NCBI GenBank assembly: GCA_963654355.1
Contig: CAVKBM010000024.1
Span: 1 to 23,715, forward strand
DNA: 23,715 bases
Reading direction: 5' to 3'
Source of the DNA: UBA1181 sp963654355
GTDB lineage: Bacteria > Bacteroidota > Bacteroidia > Bacteroidales > Paludibacteraceae
Below are positions 1-8,026 of the stretch, piece after piece. Numbering within the stretch: the first letter of the stretch is position 1; the number at the start of each line of letters is the position of its first letter. A model generated the notes under the pieces. The model ran no database searches and was not told the origin of the DNA. It saw nothing but the letters and a program-made list of their open reading frames with translations. The translations under genes were made by a program, and so were the position numbers.

Positions 1-74
1 CACATGAGATCATGTTAGGCTATACTTGGTGTGTAACGAAACATTTCTGTAGATAGAATAAAGAAACAAAAAGG

Positions 75-107
75 AAATCCGCGGAATTTTTCTGCGGATT
101 TTTTAAT
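75..107 (+). terminator. Strong intrinsic terminator upstream of yebC
   Basis: Bases 75-86 pair with 90-101 as a 12-bp stem (one G-U wobble at 83/93) closed by a TTT loop, followed by a T-rich tract. It insulates yebC from whatever lies upstream. The first 60 bases hold no recognisable gene end: one frame is open from base 3 to a TAG near 55, but its short peptide matches nothing I know. An A-rich stretch on the left flank could let the hairpin also act on the minus strand. Confidence 0.85.
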
Positions 108-170
108 TTTGTACGTCCGTATAGATTTTTGAAAAAAGACAATAAAGAAATAAAAGACGAATAAAAAAGT

Positions 171-893
171 ATGGGAAGAGCATTTGAGTACCGTAAAGCA
201 AGAATTTTTGCGCGTAATGCAAAGCTGTCAAAAGCGTTTACGCGTATTTCGAGGGAAATCACGAGTTGTGTTAAATCGTCGGGAGCAGACCCACAGATGA
301 ATCCTCGCCTTCGTATGTTGATGTTGAAGGCGAAGGCAGAGAATATGCCAAAGGACAGCGTTGAGCGTGCAATTAAGAAGGCATTGGATAAGGATACGGC
401 AGACTACAAGGAGATTATCTATGAAGGATATGGACCTGCGGGCATTGCGATCTTTGTGGTGACTTCTACCGATAACAACACGCGAACGGTATCTAATGTA
501 CGTTCCTACTTCAACAAACACGGAGGAAGCCTTGGAACGCAGGGAAGTCTTTCTTTCTTGTTTGAACATAAATGTGTGTTCAAGGTCGTAGCCAAAGAAG
601 GCGTTGATTTGGAAAATTTGGAGTTGGAGTTAATTGACTTTGGCGTTGACGAGGTGTATTTGGATGAGGAGACAAATGAAATCATCATCTATGGAGCGTT
701 TGAAAACAATGCTAAGATACAAGAGTATTTGGAGTCTAATGATTTTGAAATCAAAGATGTCGAGTTCTTGTATGTTCCAAACGATTTAAAGGAGGTAACA
801 GAAGAGCAGAAGGAGTCCGTTTATAAGCTTATTGATAAGATGGAAGACGACGACGATGTACAGAATGTATACCACAATATGAAAGAAGACTAA
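171..893 (+). CDS. yebC: YebC/PmpR family transcriptional regulator / translation factor (TACO1 family)
   Basis: The 240-aa product has the YebC family architecture and usual length. It opens with MGRAFEYRKAR, the Bacteroidota form of the conserved MGR/MAGHSKW start. A basic helical domain follows (to about residue 75, with NPRLRMLMLKAKAENMPKD), then two alpha/beta domains starting near the EGYGPAGIAIFV segment and the NKHGGSLGTQGSLSFLF segment. An acidic C-terminus closes it. Members of the family bind DNA as regulators or, like TACO1 and recently studied bacterial YebC proteins, help ribosomes through difficult proline motifs. Sequence alone does not decide between these roles here. The ATG at 171 is fixed by the conserved N-terminus. 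The gene appears monocistronic, between the terminator at 75-107 and the promoter of the next gene. No clear TAnnTTTG box was found in the short leader. Confidence 0.95.
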   Translation: MGRAFEYRKARIFARNAKLSKAFTRISREITSCVKSSGADPQMNPRLRMLMLKAKAENMPKDSVERAIKKALDKDTADYKEIIYEGYGPAGIAIFVVTSTDNNTRTVSNVRSYFNKHGGSLGTQGSLSFLFEHKCVFKVVAKEGVDLENLELELIDFGVDEVYLDEETNEIIIYGAFENNAKIQEYLESNDFEIKDVEFLYVPNDLKEVTEEQKESVYKLIDKMEDDDDVQNVYHNMKED

Positions 894-995
894 GAGAACG
901 TGTCTTTAAAATCTTGTTTCGTATATAAAGAATGATGTCTCATCTTATGAAATGAATTTTTGGTTGAGAAGTTTTGTTAAAAAAACATCAATTCT

Positions 996-1028
996 TTTGT
1001 CTATATACTAAATTTTAATCTATATTTG
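996..1028 (+). promoter_or_regulatory. Bacteroidota-type promoter for the lipoprotein gene at 1130
   Basis: TTTG at 996-999 (-33 element) is separated by 21 bases from TATATTTG at 1021-1028, a perfect TAnnTTTG -7 element. Transcription would start near 1035, giving a leader of about 95 bases. The 236-base gap between yebC and this gene contains no ORF of note and no convincing stable hairpin. The leader becomes very A/T-rich just before the ATG, as is usual where translation initiation does not rely on Shine-Dalgarno pairing. Confidence 0.75.
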
Positions 1029-1129
1029 CGATTGCGGAGTCGGTCAGATGTGGCAGACTTTTGTATAGAAAATGGATTGCAATTCTAAATTTGAACTAAT
1101 TTTTGTTTAACTAATAAAAGTTTTTTAAG

Positions 1130-1621
1130 ATGAAGAAAATTTTCAATTTGGCAGTGATTTTTGCAGCTTTGATGACTGCAGTTTCTTTCGCTTCTTGTAG
1201 TGATGAGGATGATGCTACAGAAAAGGTAGAAGAGCAACAGTTGTCTTCTGTTAGCGTTGAGCAAGGTGAGACTTATGCGTTCACTAATACTTCTATGGCT
1301 AAGAGTGGTTATTTCAAGGTTGTCAGCGTATCTGGAACAAAGGAAAATGAGAACAGAGTTGTTGAAATTAAGATTACAACAAAGAAGGACGATGCTGCTG
1401 GTGATACTTATACTTTGGGTGAGGATGCAGATCACACCTCTTACTTAAAATGGGATGGCACCACATTCTCTAATGTATTCCAAAAGGATGCAGTTGCTAA
1501 CGCAGCTCAGATTATTTTCTGTCTTTCAACTGATGCTACTGGCTACACGATTACATCTGCAACTGTAAATAATGCAGTAAAGAGTGCGGGAGCAACTGAG
1601 ACATTATTCGCTAAGAAATAA
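1130..1621 (+). CDS. Small surface-type lipoprotein of unknown function
   Basis: The 163-aa precursor begins with a lipoprotein signal peptide: basic MKK, a hydrophobic core, then FASC with the lipidated cysteine at residue 23. The residues right after the cysteine are S-D-E-D-D. An acidic cluster at this position resembles the lipoprotein export signal described in Bacteroidota for delivery to the cell surface. The mature part (about 140 aa) is rich in Thr, Ser and Val, looks beta-stranded and has no catalytic motif I recognise. A near-consensus promoter and a strong terminator make the gene a self-contained unit. Its codons favour the T-ending forms for Ala, Thr, Ser and Gly more than neighbouring genes do, which suggests high expression. 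No family name can be given. Lipoprotein status is well supported; surface location is inferred. Confidence 0.85.
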   Translation: MKKIFNLAVIFAALMTAVSFASCSDEDDATEKVEEQQLSSVSVEQGETYAFTNTSMAKSGYFKVVSVSGTKENENRVVEIKITTKKDDAAGDTYTLGEDADHTSYLKWDGTTFSNVFQKDAVANAAQIIFCLSTDATGYTITSATVNNAVKSAGATETLFAKK

Positions 1622-1643
1622 ACGACTGACAAGTTGGTAGAAT

Positions 1644-1676
1644 AAAGGCGAGTGCTGATGCGCTCGCCTTTTTGTT
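1644..1676 (+). terminator. Intrinsic terminator after the lipoprotein gene
   Basis: AAAGGCGAGTGC at 1644-1655 pairs with 1660-1671 around a TGAT loop (one G-U pair) and runs straight into a T tract through about 1680. Stem length and U tract are textbook. It ends the transcript about 25 bases after the stop codon. Confidence 0.9.
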
Positions 1677-1781
1677 TTGTTTGTGAGATTGAAAAAATAA
1701 AGATTTGTGGGAATAAGTAAAGAAATCTATCATGGATAAAAATAGTTTGCATAATTTTGGAAACGGGAAAAAAGTGTGTAA

Positions 1782-2331
1782 GAGTATGTTTTAAGTCCGA
1801 AGGCAGATATAACATTTAAGAAGGTGTTTGGAGAACATCCAGACATAGTGAAAAGTTTCCTGAATGCGATGTTGCCTTTAGAGGAAAGAGAAATGGTTGA
1901 GATAGAATATCTTACAATAGAGTTCTTCCCAGACAGTTTAGAGCAGAAGAATAGCGTTGTAGATGTTCGTTGTAGGGACAATGAAGGTCGTCAGTTCATT
2001 GTGGAGATGCAGATAGCAAACAGACGAGATGCCTGAAGACATGAAAGAAGAGCCATCGCTAAATAAGGCATTGAGCATCTTGCAGGTTACGGGCTTGAAT
2101 AACAAAGAACGACTTGGGTATGACAAGTTTGTTGATGCTGTATGTTGGCAACGAACTTTGATGATAGGTGAGAGAGAGGACGGCGTTGAAGAAGGGGTGA
2201 AGCTCGGCATTGAAGAAGGTCTTGAAAAAGGGAAAAAAGAGATGGCGAGAAAGATGAAGTTGGAAAATGTATGTGTGGAAGTCATTCAGAAAGTAACGGG
2301 TTTGACAGAGGAAGAGATAAGGCGTTTGTGA
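1782..2331 (+). pseudogene. Decayed Rpn/PD-(D/E)XK nuclease-transposase family gene
   Basis: Two fragments of one family member are visible. From 1782 the sequence reads EYVLSPKADITFKKVF and continues through GEHPD, SFLNAMLPL, NSVVDVRC and RQFIVEMQ, the N-terminal nuclease region of Bacteroidota Rpn/PDDEXK-type proteins (usually about 300 aa). This frame ends at 2036. A second frame, open through 2331, reads TDEMPEDMKEEPS, YDKFVDAVCWQRTLM and the Gly/Glu/Lys-rich C-terminal repeats typical of the family. The middle, roughly 130 codons, is missing and the pieces are joined out of frame near 2014-2026. A stop codon (TAA, 1779-1781) stands where the start should be, so no ATG precedes the fragment in frame; GTG at 1824 is the first plausible start. 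Rpn proteins promote RecA-independent recombination or transfer. This copy is almost certainly non-functional. Confidence 0.85.
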
Positions 2332-2372
2332 AAGCAAAGTCTTGAAATCAGCAATAGCGCAAATTTTTAGAC

Positions 2373-2403
2373 TTGTTTTCCTTTAAGATAATTGATATAT
2401 TTG
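2373..2403 (+). promoter_or_regulatory. Bacteroidota-type promoter for recA
   Basis: TTG at 2373-2375 (in CTTG, one mismatch to TTTG) lies 20 bases before TATATTTG at 2396-2403, a perfect TAnnTTTG. The predicted start near 2410 leaves a leader of about 30 bases before the recA ATG at 2442. I saw no LexA-type palindrome overlapping it. Confidence 0.7.
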
Positions 2404-2441
2404 CGTGAAGAATGGTCGGATTTAAACAAAAAGTAAGATAA

Positions 2442-3455
2442 ATGGAAGAAGTAGTTAAACCATCAAGCGAGAAGTTGAAAGCACTTCAGCTTGCTATGGA
2501 AAAAATCGAAAAAGATCATGGTAAGGGTACCATTATGAAGATGGGAGACAACAAGGTTGAAGAAGTGCCTGTAATATCGACTGGGTCTTTAGGTTTAGAC
2601 CTTGCGTTGGGAGTTGGCGGGTTTCCCAGAGGCAGGGTTATTGAGATATTTGGTCCAGAGTCGTCAGGAAAGACAACGTTGGCTATTCATGCGATAGCGG
2701 AGGCTCAAAAGCAGGGAGGTATTGCTGCTATTATAGACGCAGAGCATGCTTTTGACAGATTCTATGCGGAGAAGTTAGGAGTAGACGTTGAAAATCTCCT
2801 TATTTCGCAGCCAGACAATGGTGAGCAGGCCTTGGAGATTGCTGATTCGTTGATCCGTTCGTCTGCGATTGATATTGTTGTGATAGATTCCGTCGCTGCT
2901 TTGACACCTAAGGCAGAGATTGAAGGCGATATGGGCGACTCAAAGATGGGGTTGCAGGCTCGTCTGATGTCGCAGGCTCTTAGAAAACTGACTGGTAGCA
3001 TTAATAAAACAAATACCTGCTGTATCTTCATCAATCAGTTGCGTGATAAAATCGGCGTTATGTTCGGTAACCCAGAGACAACGACGGGTGGAAATGCGTT
3101 GAAATTCTATGCTTCTGTGCGTTTGGATATACGTCGTATTGGTCAGTTAAAGGAAGGAGACAATGTGATTGGAAACCAGACACGTGTGAAAGTGGTAAAA
3201 AACAAAGTGGCACCTCCGTTCCGGAAAGCGGAGTTTGACATTATGTTTGGAGAGGGTATCTCTCATGTTGGTGAAATAGTTGATTTAGGAGTAGAGACGG
3301 GAATCATTAAGAAGAGTGGCTCTTGGTATAGTTATGGAGAAACGAAATTGGCGCAAGGAAGAGATGCGACGAAGGCATTGTTGAAGGACAATCTTGAGTT
3401 GGCAGAGGAGATTGAAGCAAAAGTGAGAGAGGCTGCAAAGAATATGCCTCAATAA
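2442..3455 (+). CDS. recA: Recombinase RecA
   Basis: RecA is the ATP-dependent strand-exchange protein of homologous recombination and the co-protease of the SOS response where LexA exists. The 337-aa product is of normal length. Walker A GPESSGKT lies at residues 71-78, the catalytic glutamate region IIDAEHAFD near 97-105 (E101), Walker B IDIVVIDS at 143-150, and the FINQLRDKIG segment of loop L2 near 196-205. The C-terminal domain ends in a moderately charged tail. The gene stands alone, between its own promoter and a hairpin after the stop. The decayed Rpn gene just upstream is on the same strand but belongs to a different transcript. The start at 2442 agrees with the family N-terminus. 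Confidence 0.98.
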   Translation: MEEVVKPSSEKLKALQLAMEKIEKDHGKGTIMKMGDNKVEEVPVISTGSLGLDLALGVGGFPRGRVIEIFGPESSGKTTLAIHAIAEAQKQGGIAAIIDAEHAFDRFYAEKLGVDVENLLISQPDNGEQALEIADSLIRSSAIDIVVIDSVAALTPKAEIEGDMGDSKMGLQARLMSQALRKLTGSINKTNTCCIFINQLRDKIGVMFGNPETTTGGNALKFYASVRLDIRRIGQLKEGDNVIGNQTRVKVVKNKVAPPFRKAEFDIMFGEGISHVGEIVDLGVETGIIKKSGSWYSYGETKLAQGRDATKALLKDNLELAEEIEAKVREAAKNMPQ

Positions 3456-3474
3456 GGAAAATGGAATATATGTA

Positions 3475-3514
3475 AAAGAGGCGAAAAGGTTTAGAATATC
3501 CTTTTTGCCTCTTT
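3475..3514. terminator. Long hairpin after recA, probable terminator
   Basis: AAAGAGGC at 3475-3482 pairs with 3507-3514 and the helix continues inward through a G-U pair and AAAAGG/CCTTTT to about 15 bp, with a 10-base A/T loop (3490-3499). The plus strand has only a short T run at the foot of the stem followed by CC, so it may be an imperfect terminator for recA with some read-through towards hflX. Confidence 0.6.
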
Positions 3515-3561
3515 CCTAAATAAAGAGTAAGCAATAGTCGAAAGAGGAGAGTGAGGTAGGT

Positions 3562-4803
3562 ATGGCACAGAATTTAAAAACTGAGATATACGAAGAGAAA
3601 GCTGTATTGGTGGGTGTCATCACTCCACAGCAAACAGAGCAAAAAGAGAGAGAGTACATTGAAGAGTTAGCTTTCTTGGCGGAGACTGCAGGTGCCCATC
3701 CTCAGAAGATTTTTTTGCAAAAGTTGGACTGCCCGAACTCCAACACCTTTGTTGGTCCTGGAAAATTGGAAGAAATCAGAGATTACATCAAAGAACAGGA
3801 GGAAACGGAAAATGAGGTCGGCTTGGCTCTTTTTGATGATGAACTTTCTCCGAAGCAGATACGAAACATAGAGAAGGAGTTGGGGGTTAAGATTTTGGAC
3901 CGAACAAGTTTGATCTTGGACATTTTTGCGAGAAGGGCGCAGACTGCCCATGCGAAGACACAGGTTGAATTGGCGCAGTATAGGTATCTTTTGCCTCGTT
4001 TGACAGGAATGTGGACACACTTGGAACGTCAGCGAGGAGGTATTGGTATGCGTGGTCCAGGAGAGACACAAATAGAGACAGACCGTCGTATTATCTTGAC
4101 GAAGATTTCCCTTTTAAAAGAAGAGTTGAAGTCAATTGACCGTCAGAAGATTATACAAAGAAAGAACCGAGGGAAAATGGTTCGCGTGGCATTGGTGGGA
4201 TATACCAATGCAGGAAAATCGACTATGATGAACGTGATTAGCAAATCTGATGTTTTTGCGGAAAATAAGCTTTTTGCTACACTTGACACGACGGTGCGTA
4301 AGGTTACTATAGATAATTTGCCATTTTTACTGACGGATACAGTTGGATTTATCAGAAAGTTACCAACCTATCTTGTAGAGTCTTTCAAGTCGACGTTAGA
4401 CGAGGTGCGAGAGGCGGATTTATTAGTGCATGTCGTGGATATATCCAATCCTACGTTCGAAGATCAGATAGCGGTAGTTGAGAAGACGCTACAGGAAATT
4501 GACACACAGGAAAAACCGACAATTATTGTTTTCAATAAGATAGATGCGTTTACCTATACACCGAAAGAGGAAGATGATTTAACCCCGAAGACGAGAGAGA
4601 ATATCAGTTTGGAAGAGCTGAAGAACACCTGGATGGCGAAATTGCAGGATAATTGCATTTTTGTTTCTGCGAAAGAGAAAACCAATTTGGAGGAGTTCAA
4701 ACAAATGCTCTATAACAAGGTGAAGGAGATTCATGTTACTCGTTTCCCATACAATGATTTTTTGTATCAGAATTACGATGAGAATGCGGAAATAACGGAG
4801 TAA
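3562..4803 (+). CDS. hflX: Ribosome-associated GTPase HflX
   Basis: HflX is a GTPase that binds the 50S subunit and in other bacteria splits stalled or hibernating 70S ribosomes under stress. The 413-aa product has the glycine-rich N-terminal HflX domain (residues 1-200), including FVGPGKLEE near 63-71, the ARRAQTAHAKTQVELAQY segment near 123-140 and GGIGMRGPGETQIETDRR near 159-176. The G domain follows: G1 GYTNAGKST 213-221, G3 DTVGF 259-263, G4 NKID 325-328 and G5 SAK 369-371. A purine-rich GAGGAGAG motif precedes the ATG. There is no strong terminator before the next gene, 25 bases downstream, so hflX may lead a four-gene transcript reaching 7973. Confidence 0.96.
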   Translation: MAQNLKTEIYEEKAVLVGVITPQQTEQKEREYIEELAFLAETAGAHPQKIFLQKLDCPNSNTFVGPGKLEEIRDYIKEQEETENEVGLALFDDELSPKQIRNIEKELGVKILDRTSLILDIFARRAQTAHAKTQVELAQYRYLLPRLTGMWTHLERQRGGIGMRGPGETQIETDRRIILTKISLLKEELKSIDRQKIIQRKNRGKMVRVALVGYTNAGKSTMMNVISKSDVFAENKLFATLDTTVRKVTIDNLPFLLTDTVGFIRKLPTYLVESFKSTLDEVREADLLVHVVDISNPTFEDQIAVVEKTLQEIDTQEKPTIIVFNKIDAFTYTPKEEDDLTPKTRENISLEELKNTWMAKLQDNCIFVSAKEKTNLEEFKQMLYNKVKEIHVTRFPYNDFLYQNYDENAEITE

Positions 4804-4828
4804 CATTTGATTAATAAAGAATTGAATT

Positions 4829-6817
4829 TTGAAAAAATATAGAAATTTAAGAAATGATGAATTGTTGCAACTCCAGTCGCAAGGGTGTGTTTGCGATGAT
4901 TGGTCAAGTATAGAAGTTGCAGAAGATTTTGAAGTAAAGTATATAAAAAATGTTTGTTTCTCTGGAACGAACAAATTAGGAAGTTGTACTTCAACCTATA
5001 CAGAGAAGAGTGGGATTGTTAGACATTCAGGGATTTACAATGTGACATTGCATAATTGCGAAGTGTCTGACAATGTATATATTAATAAAATAGGGAATTA
5101 TATAGCAAATTATAAAATTGGAAAGAATTCATATATAGAAAACGTTGATTTATTGGCTGTCGATGGAGAAACATCGTTTGGGAATGGTGTTGAAGTGGCT
5201 GTGATAAATGAGGGAGGGGGCAGAGAAGTTCCCATATATGATTTCCTTTCATCATCTGTTGCGTATATCATTGCTTTGTATAGATATCGGAAAGAGGCTG
5301 TGTCATGGCTTTGCAATGAGATAAAGCGTTACGCAATGTCTGTCACTTCGAATATGGGAATGGTGGGAGACGGAGTGAGGATTGTAAATTGTGGAGAAAT
5401 AAGGAATGTAAAGATAGGAGACAATGCTATAATAGAAGGTTGTACATTGTTGGAGAATGGAAGTGTGAATAGCAATGCCATAGCACCTGTTAAGGTTGGT
5501 GTTGGTGTTAATGCGAAGGATTTCATTTTCAGTTCTGGCAGTGAAGTAACAGATGGTGCATTGATTGAAAGATGCTTTGTCGGACAAGGAAGTGTGGTTG
5601 GAAAACAATTTTCGGCGACGGATGTTTTGTTTTTTGCGAATTGTCAGGCATTTCATGGAGAGGCTGCTTCATTGTTTGCAGGACCCTATACGGTAACGCA
5701 TCATAAGTCAAGTTTGTTGATAGCGGGATTTTTTTCGTTCTTGAATGTGGGGTCGGGTAGCAATCAAAGTAACCACGGATACAAATTTGGACCAGTTCAT
5801 CAGGGAATTGTCGGACGAGGATCAAAGACAACGAGTGATTCATATCTTTTATGGCCTGCGAGGATAGGTGCATTTACCTTGATAAAAGGAAGACATACTA
5901 CGCATCCCGATACGATGCTTTTCCCATTCTCGTATTTGATAGAAGATGAGGGTATATCATTTCTTGTACCTGCTGTCAATCTTCGTAGTGTCGGGACAGC
6001 TCGCGATGAGCAGAAATGGCAGAAAAGAGACAACCGTAAAGATGATTTTTTGTTAGACAAAATCAGTTTTAGTTTACTAAATCCGTATACTGTCGGAAGA
6101 ATAAGATCGGGTATGGAAAAATTGGAGCAGATCAGGCAGACGGAGAAAATGTTGAATGGAAATTATTTTTACGATGGACTGCAAATCAAAGAATCAGCTT
6201 TACTGCGAGGTTTGTCTCTCTATAAAAAATACGCTTTCAAATATGTTGTGGAAGCATTGTTCAAAAAAATAAAAGACCAGGATTTTCGTTCGATAGAGGA
6301 AGTGCGGAAAATCTTATCAAACAAGCTTCCTTTGTTGGAGGGAGAGTGGGTTGATTTGGGAGGCTTGATAATTTGTAAGCATTGTGTAGACGAGGTATTA
6401 TGTAATATAGAGACTTCTAAGTATGATAATATGGATTTTGTAAATAATTATCTTTCAGATTTTTACAAAAATTATAAAATCAATGAATGGTCATGGATAA
6501 ATGCTTTCGCAGAAGAGGAATTTAGTATTAATTTTGCCGAGTTGTCGAAGGAGAGGCTCTGTCAGTTGCTTGATTTGTATAGAAAAGGAGAGGAGGATAT
6601 AGTTGAGATGCTTCTTGAAGATGCAAAGAAAGATTATGCGGAAAAGATGAGAGTCGGATATGGAATGGACGATGAAGGTCGGCAGATGGAGGATATGAAT
6701 TTTGTAAGGGGAGAGATGTTGAGAACATCGTTTGTCAAGGATTTGAAGCAACACACACAGAATGTATGTCAGGAAGTGGCGAATCTTCTTCTTCGCATTG
6801 AGAATATAAAAGATTGA
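4829..6817 (+). CDS. DUF4954 family protein, hexapeptide-repeat (left-handed beta-helix) type
   Basis: The 662-aa product matches the DUF4954 family of Bacteroidota, whose biochemical role is unknown to me. Residues about 60-290 show repeated I-G-x-x-x and hexapeptide-like rungs (for example VKIGDNAIIEGCTLLENGS), as in sugar acyl- or nucleotidyltransferases of the LbH fold. The segment with FAGPYTVTHHKSS, GSGSNQSNHGYKFGP and KGRHTTHPDT is a His-rich central part that could form an active site. The last 250 residues are helical. The start is unusual: an in-frame TGA at 4823-4825 excludes anything earlier, and TTG at 4829 gives KKYRNLRNDELLQLQSQGC, the expected family N-terminus. The gene follows hflX by 25 bases and precedes a small membrane protein by about 26. 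Confidence 0.85.
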   Translation: MKKYRNLRNDELLQLQSQGCVCDDWSSIEVAEDFEVKYIKNVCFSGTNKLGSCTSTYTEKSGIVRHSGIYNVTLHNCEVSDNVYINKIGNYIANYKIGKNSYIENVDLLAVDGETSFGNGVEVAVINEGGGREVPIYDFLSSSVAYIIALYRYRKEAVSWLCNEIKRYAMSVTSNMGMVGDGVRIVNCGEIRNVKIGDNAIIEGCTLLENGSVNSNAIAPVKVGVGVNAKDFIFSSGSEVTDGALIERCFVGQGSVVGKQFSATDVLFFANCQAFHGEAASLFAGPYTVTHHKSSLLIAGFFSFLNVGSGSNQSNHGYKFGPVHQGIVGRGSKTTSDSYLLWPARIGAFTLIKGRHTTHPDTMLFPFSYLIEDEGISFLVPAVNLRSVGTARDEQKWQKRDNRKDDFLLDKISFSLLNPYTVGRIRSGMEKLEQIRQTEKMLNGNYFYDGLQIKESALLRGLSLYKKYAFKYVVEALFKKIKDQDFRSIEEVRKILSNKLPLLEGEWVDLGGLIICKHCVDEVLCNIETSKYDNMDFVNNYLSDFYKNYKINEWSWINAFAEEEFSINFAELSKERLCQLLDLYRKGEEDIVEMLLEDAKKDYAEKMRVGYGMDDEGRQMEDMNFVRGEMLRTSFVKDLKQHTQNVCQEVANLLLRIENIKD

Positions 6818-6843
6818 GAACAGATTTGTAAAGGGAAGTGAGT

Positions 6844-7452
6844 ATGCAAGAAGAAATTATCACGGTGAATAAAGGAAGTTACTTTCCCGTTCCAGTGGTG
6901 GTTCTGGGAAGTATATCAATTTTTGGAGCGTTGGCAGTATTTTTGGTGTGGATTCATCATGCAATCGTATTTGAAGTCCCATTTATGCGGTGGAGCGACA
7001 TTCTCTTGCATTTTTTTATGAAGGATTTTCTTCTGATGGTTTTGTTGGTGGCAGTCGGAGTGTTTTTGGTTTTTTCAAGAAAAACGTATGATTTTAATCC
7101 AGAGAAGAAGCAGGTGAGGAACGCAGGTCATTTTTATCATTGGGATTGGGGAGAATGGAAGGATTTCTGTTTGGATGGCTCTTACTTGGCTTTCCAGCGT
7201 TATGAGCAAACAAGCAATTATTCATACGGAGGCATCTACGAGAGGAAAGTGTCAGAGTATGTGTATGACTTGCGTATGGTGAAGCAGGATGGAACATTTG
7301 AGTCTATTGTTTCGGGTAGTGATTTTCGTTGCGTTTCTGAGATTATTGTTTTGGGAAAGAAAATGGAAGAGGTTTATGGACTGAAATTCAACGACTATGT
7401 AAGAGAAATCGTGCGGAAGGAACTACAGAATCGGAAAGTTCGGATCAAGTAG
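6844..7452 (+). CDS. Uncharacterised two-helix membrane protein
   Basis: I do not recognise this 202-aa protein. It has two hydrophobic segments (about residues 15-37 and 59-78), then a soluble C-terminal part of some 120 residues. That part begins KTYDFNPEKKQVRN and contains aromatic-rich WDWGEWKDF and a YDLRMVKQDGTFE strand pair. This resembles the layout of small bacterial proteins with two N-terminal helices and a cytoplasmic PH-like beta domain, but that is inference. A GTG at 6838 is an alternative start two codons upstream; the ATG at 6844 is preferred because AAGGGAAG at 6831-6838 then sits at Shine-Dalgarno distance. It lies between the DUF4954 gene and the phosphoesterase gene with short gaps and is probably cotranscribed with them. 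Confidence 0.7.
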   Translation: MQEEIITVNKGSYFPVPVVVLGSISIFGALAVFLVWIHHAIVFEVPFMRWSDILLHFFMKDFLLMVLLVAVGVFLVFSRKTYDFNPEKKQVRNAGHFYHWDWGEWKDFCLDGSYLAFQRYEQTSNYSYGGIYERKVSEYVYDLRMVKQDGTFESIVSGSDFRCVSEIIVLGKKMEEVYGLKFNDYVREIVRKELQNRKVRIK

Positions 7453-7469
7453 AAATGAGATTTTAAGGA

Positions 7470-7973
7470 ATGAGAAAGATAGGTTTGTTATCTGACACGC
7501 ATGGGTGTTGGGATGAAAGGTATCTACAGTATTTCTCGGAGTGCGACGAGGTTTGGCATGCTGGCGATGTTGGTTCGTTAGAGATATTAGAGAGGTTTTG
7601 TTTTGCGGGAAAAGTTGTTCGTGCTGTATATGGAAACATAGACGGGCAGGATATTCGCGGGCATTGTAAGAAAATTCTGAGTTTTCAATGTGAAGAGGTA
7701 AAAGTTATCCTCACGCATATAGGCGGATATCCGAAGCGTTATGCCCCGGGAATAAAGGAGGTCTTGTACATAGAAAAGCCACAGTTGTTCGTTTGTGGAC
7801 ATTCGCATATATTAAAAGCAGCGTATGACCCAGAACTGAAGGTAATGTGCCTTAATCCAGGGGCGGCAGGTACGTTTGGCTTTCATAAGGTACGGACGTT
7901 GATGCAGTTTGTCATTGACGGGGCTAAAATACGAGATTTAGAGGTGATTGAATTAGGTAATAGGATAGGTTAA
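7470..7973 (+). CDS. YfcE/MJ0936-type metallophosphoesterase
   Basis: The 167-aa product is a compact calcineurin-like phosphodiesterase with all metal-binding motifs: SDTHG (residues 8-12, D9 and H11), AGDVG with D33, YGNID with N56, LTHIG with H83, and CGHSH with H111 and H113. Members of this family hydrolyse phosphodiesters in vitro with two divalent metals. The natural substrate is usually unknown, so no symbol is assigned. The length fits the YfcE group. It starts 17 bases after the membrane-protein gene, as the last gene of the hflX run, and faces the ompH operon tail-to-tail across a shared terminator. Confidence 0.9.
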   Translation: MRKIGLLSDTHGCWDERYLQYFSECDEVWHAGDVGSLEILERFCFAGKVVRAVYGNIDGQDIRGHCKKILSFQCEEVKVILTHIGGYPKRYAPGIKEVLYIEKPQLFVCGHSHILKAAYDPELKVMCLNPGAAGTFGFHKVRTLMQFVIDGAKIRDLEVIELGNRIG

Positions 7974-7976
7974 TAC

Positions 7977-8008
7977 AAAAAAAGCGGAAAAGTTCTCTTT
8001 CCCGCCTT
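7977..8008. terminator. Bidirectional terminator between convergent genes
   Basis: GCGGAAAAG at 7984-7992 pairs with CTTTCCCGC at 7997-8005 (one A-C mismatch, TTCT loop). The left flank is a run of seven A, which is a U tract for the minus-strand ompH transcript. On the plus strand the right flank is only weakly T-rich. It therefore serves the minus-strand operon best and the plus-strand run less well. Confidence 0.75.
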
Positions 8009-8026
8009 CCTATTATGAGTGTGAAT

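Noticed and set aside
228..569. Antisense open frame inside yebC
   Set aside because: Low-complexity, basic composition and no family signal; the plus-strand YebC reading is unambiguous. The same holds for other antisense frames in this window.
1752..1759. TAATTTTG as a promoter for the Rpn remnant
   Set aside because: No TTTG at 19-21 bases upstream, and the downstream gene is dead, so the match is no better than chance in A/T-rich DNA.
1824..2331. Two separate small genes of 70 and 100 codons
   Set aside because: Both match different parts of one Rpn-family protein, so they are fragments of a single decayed gene.
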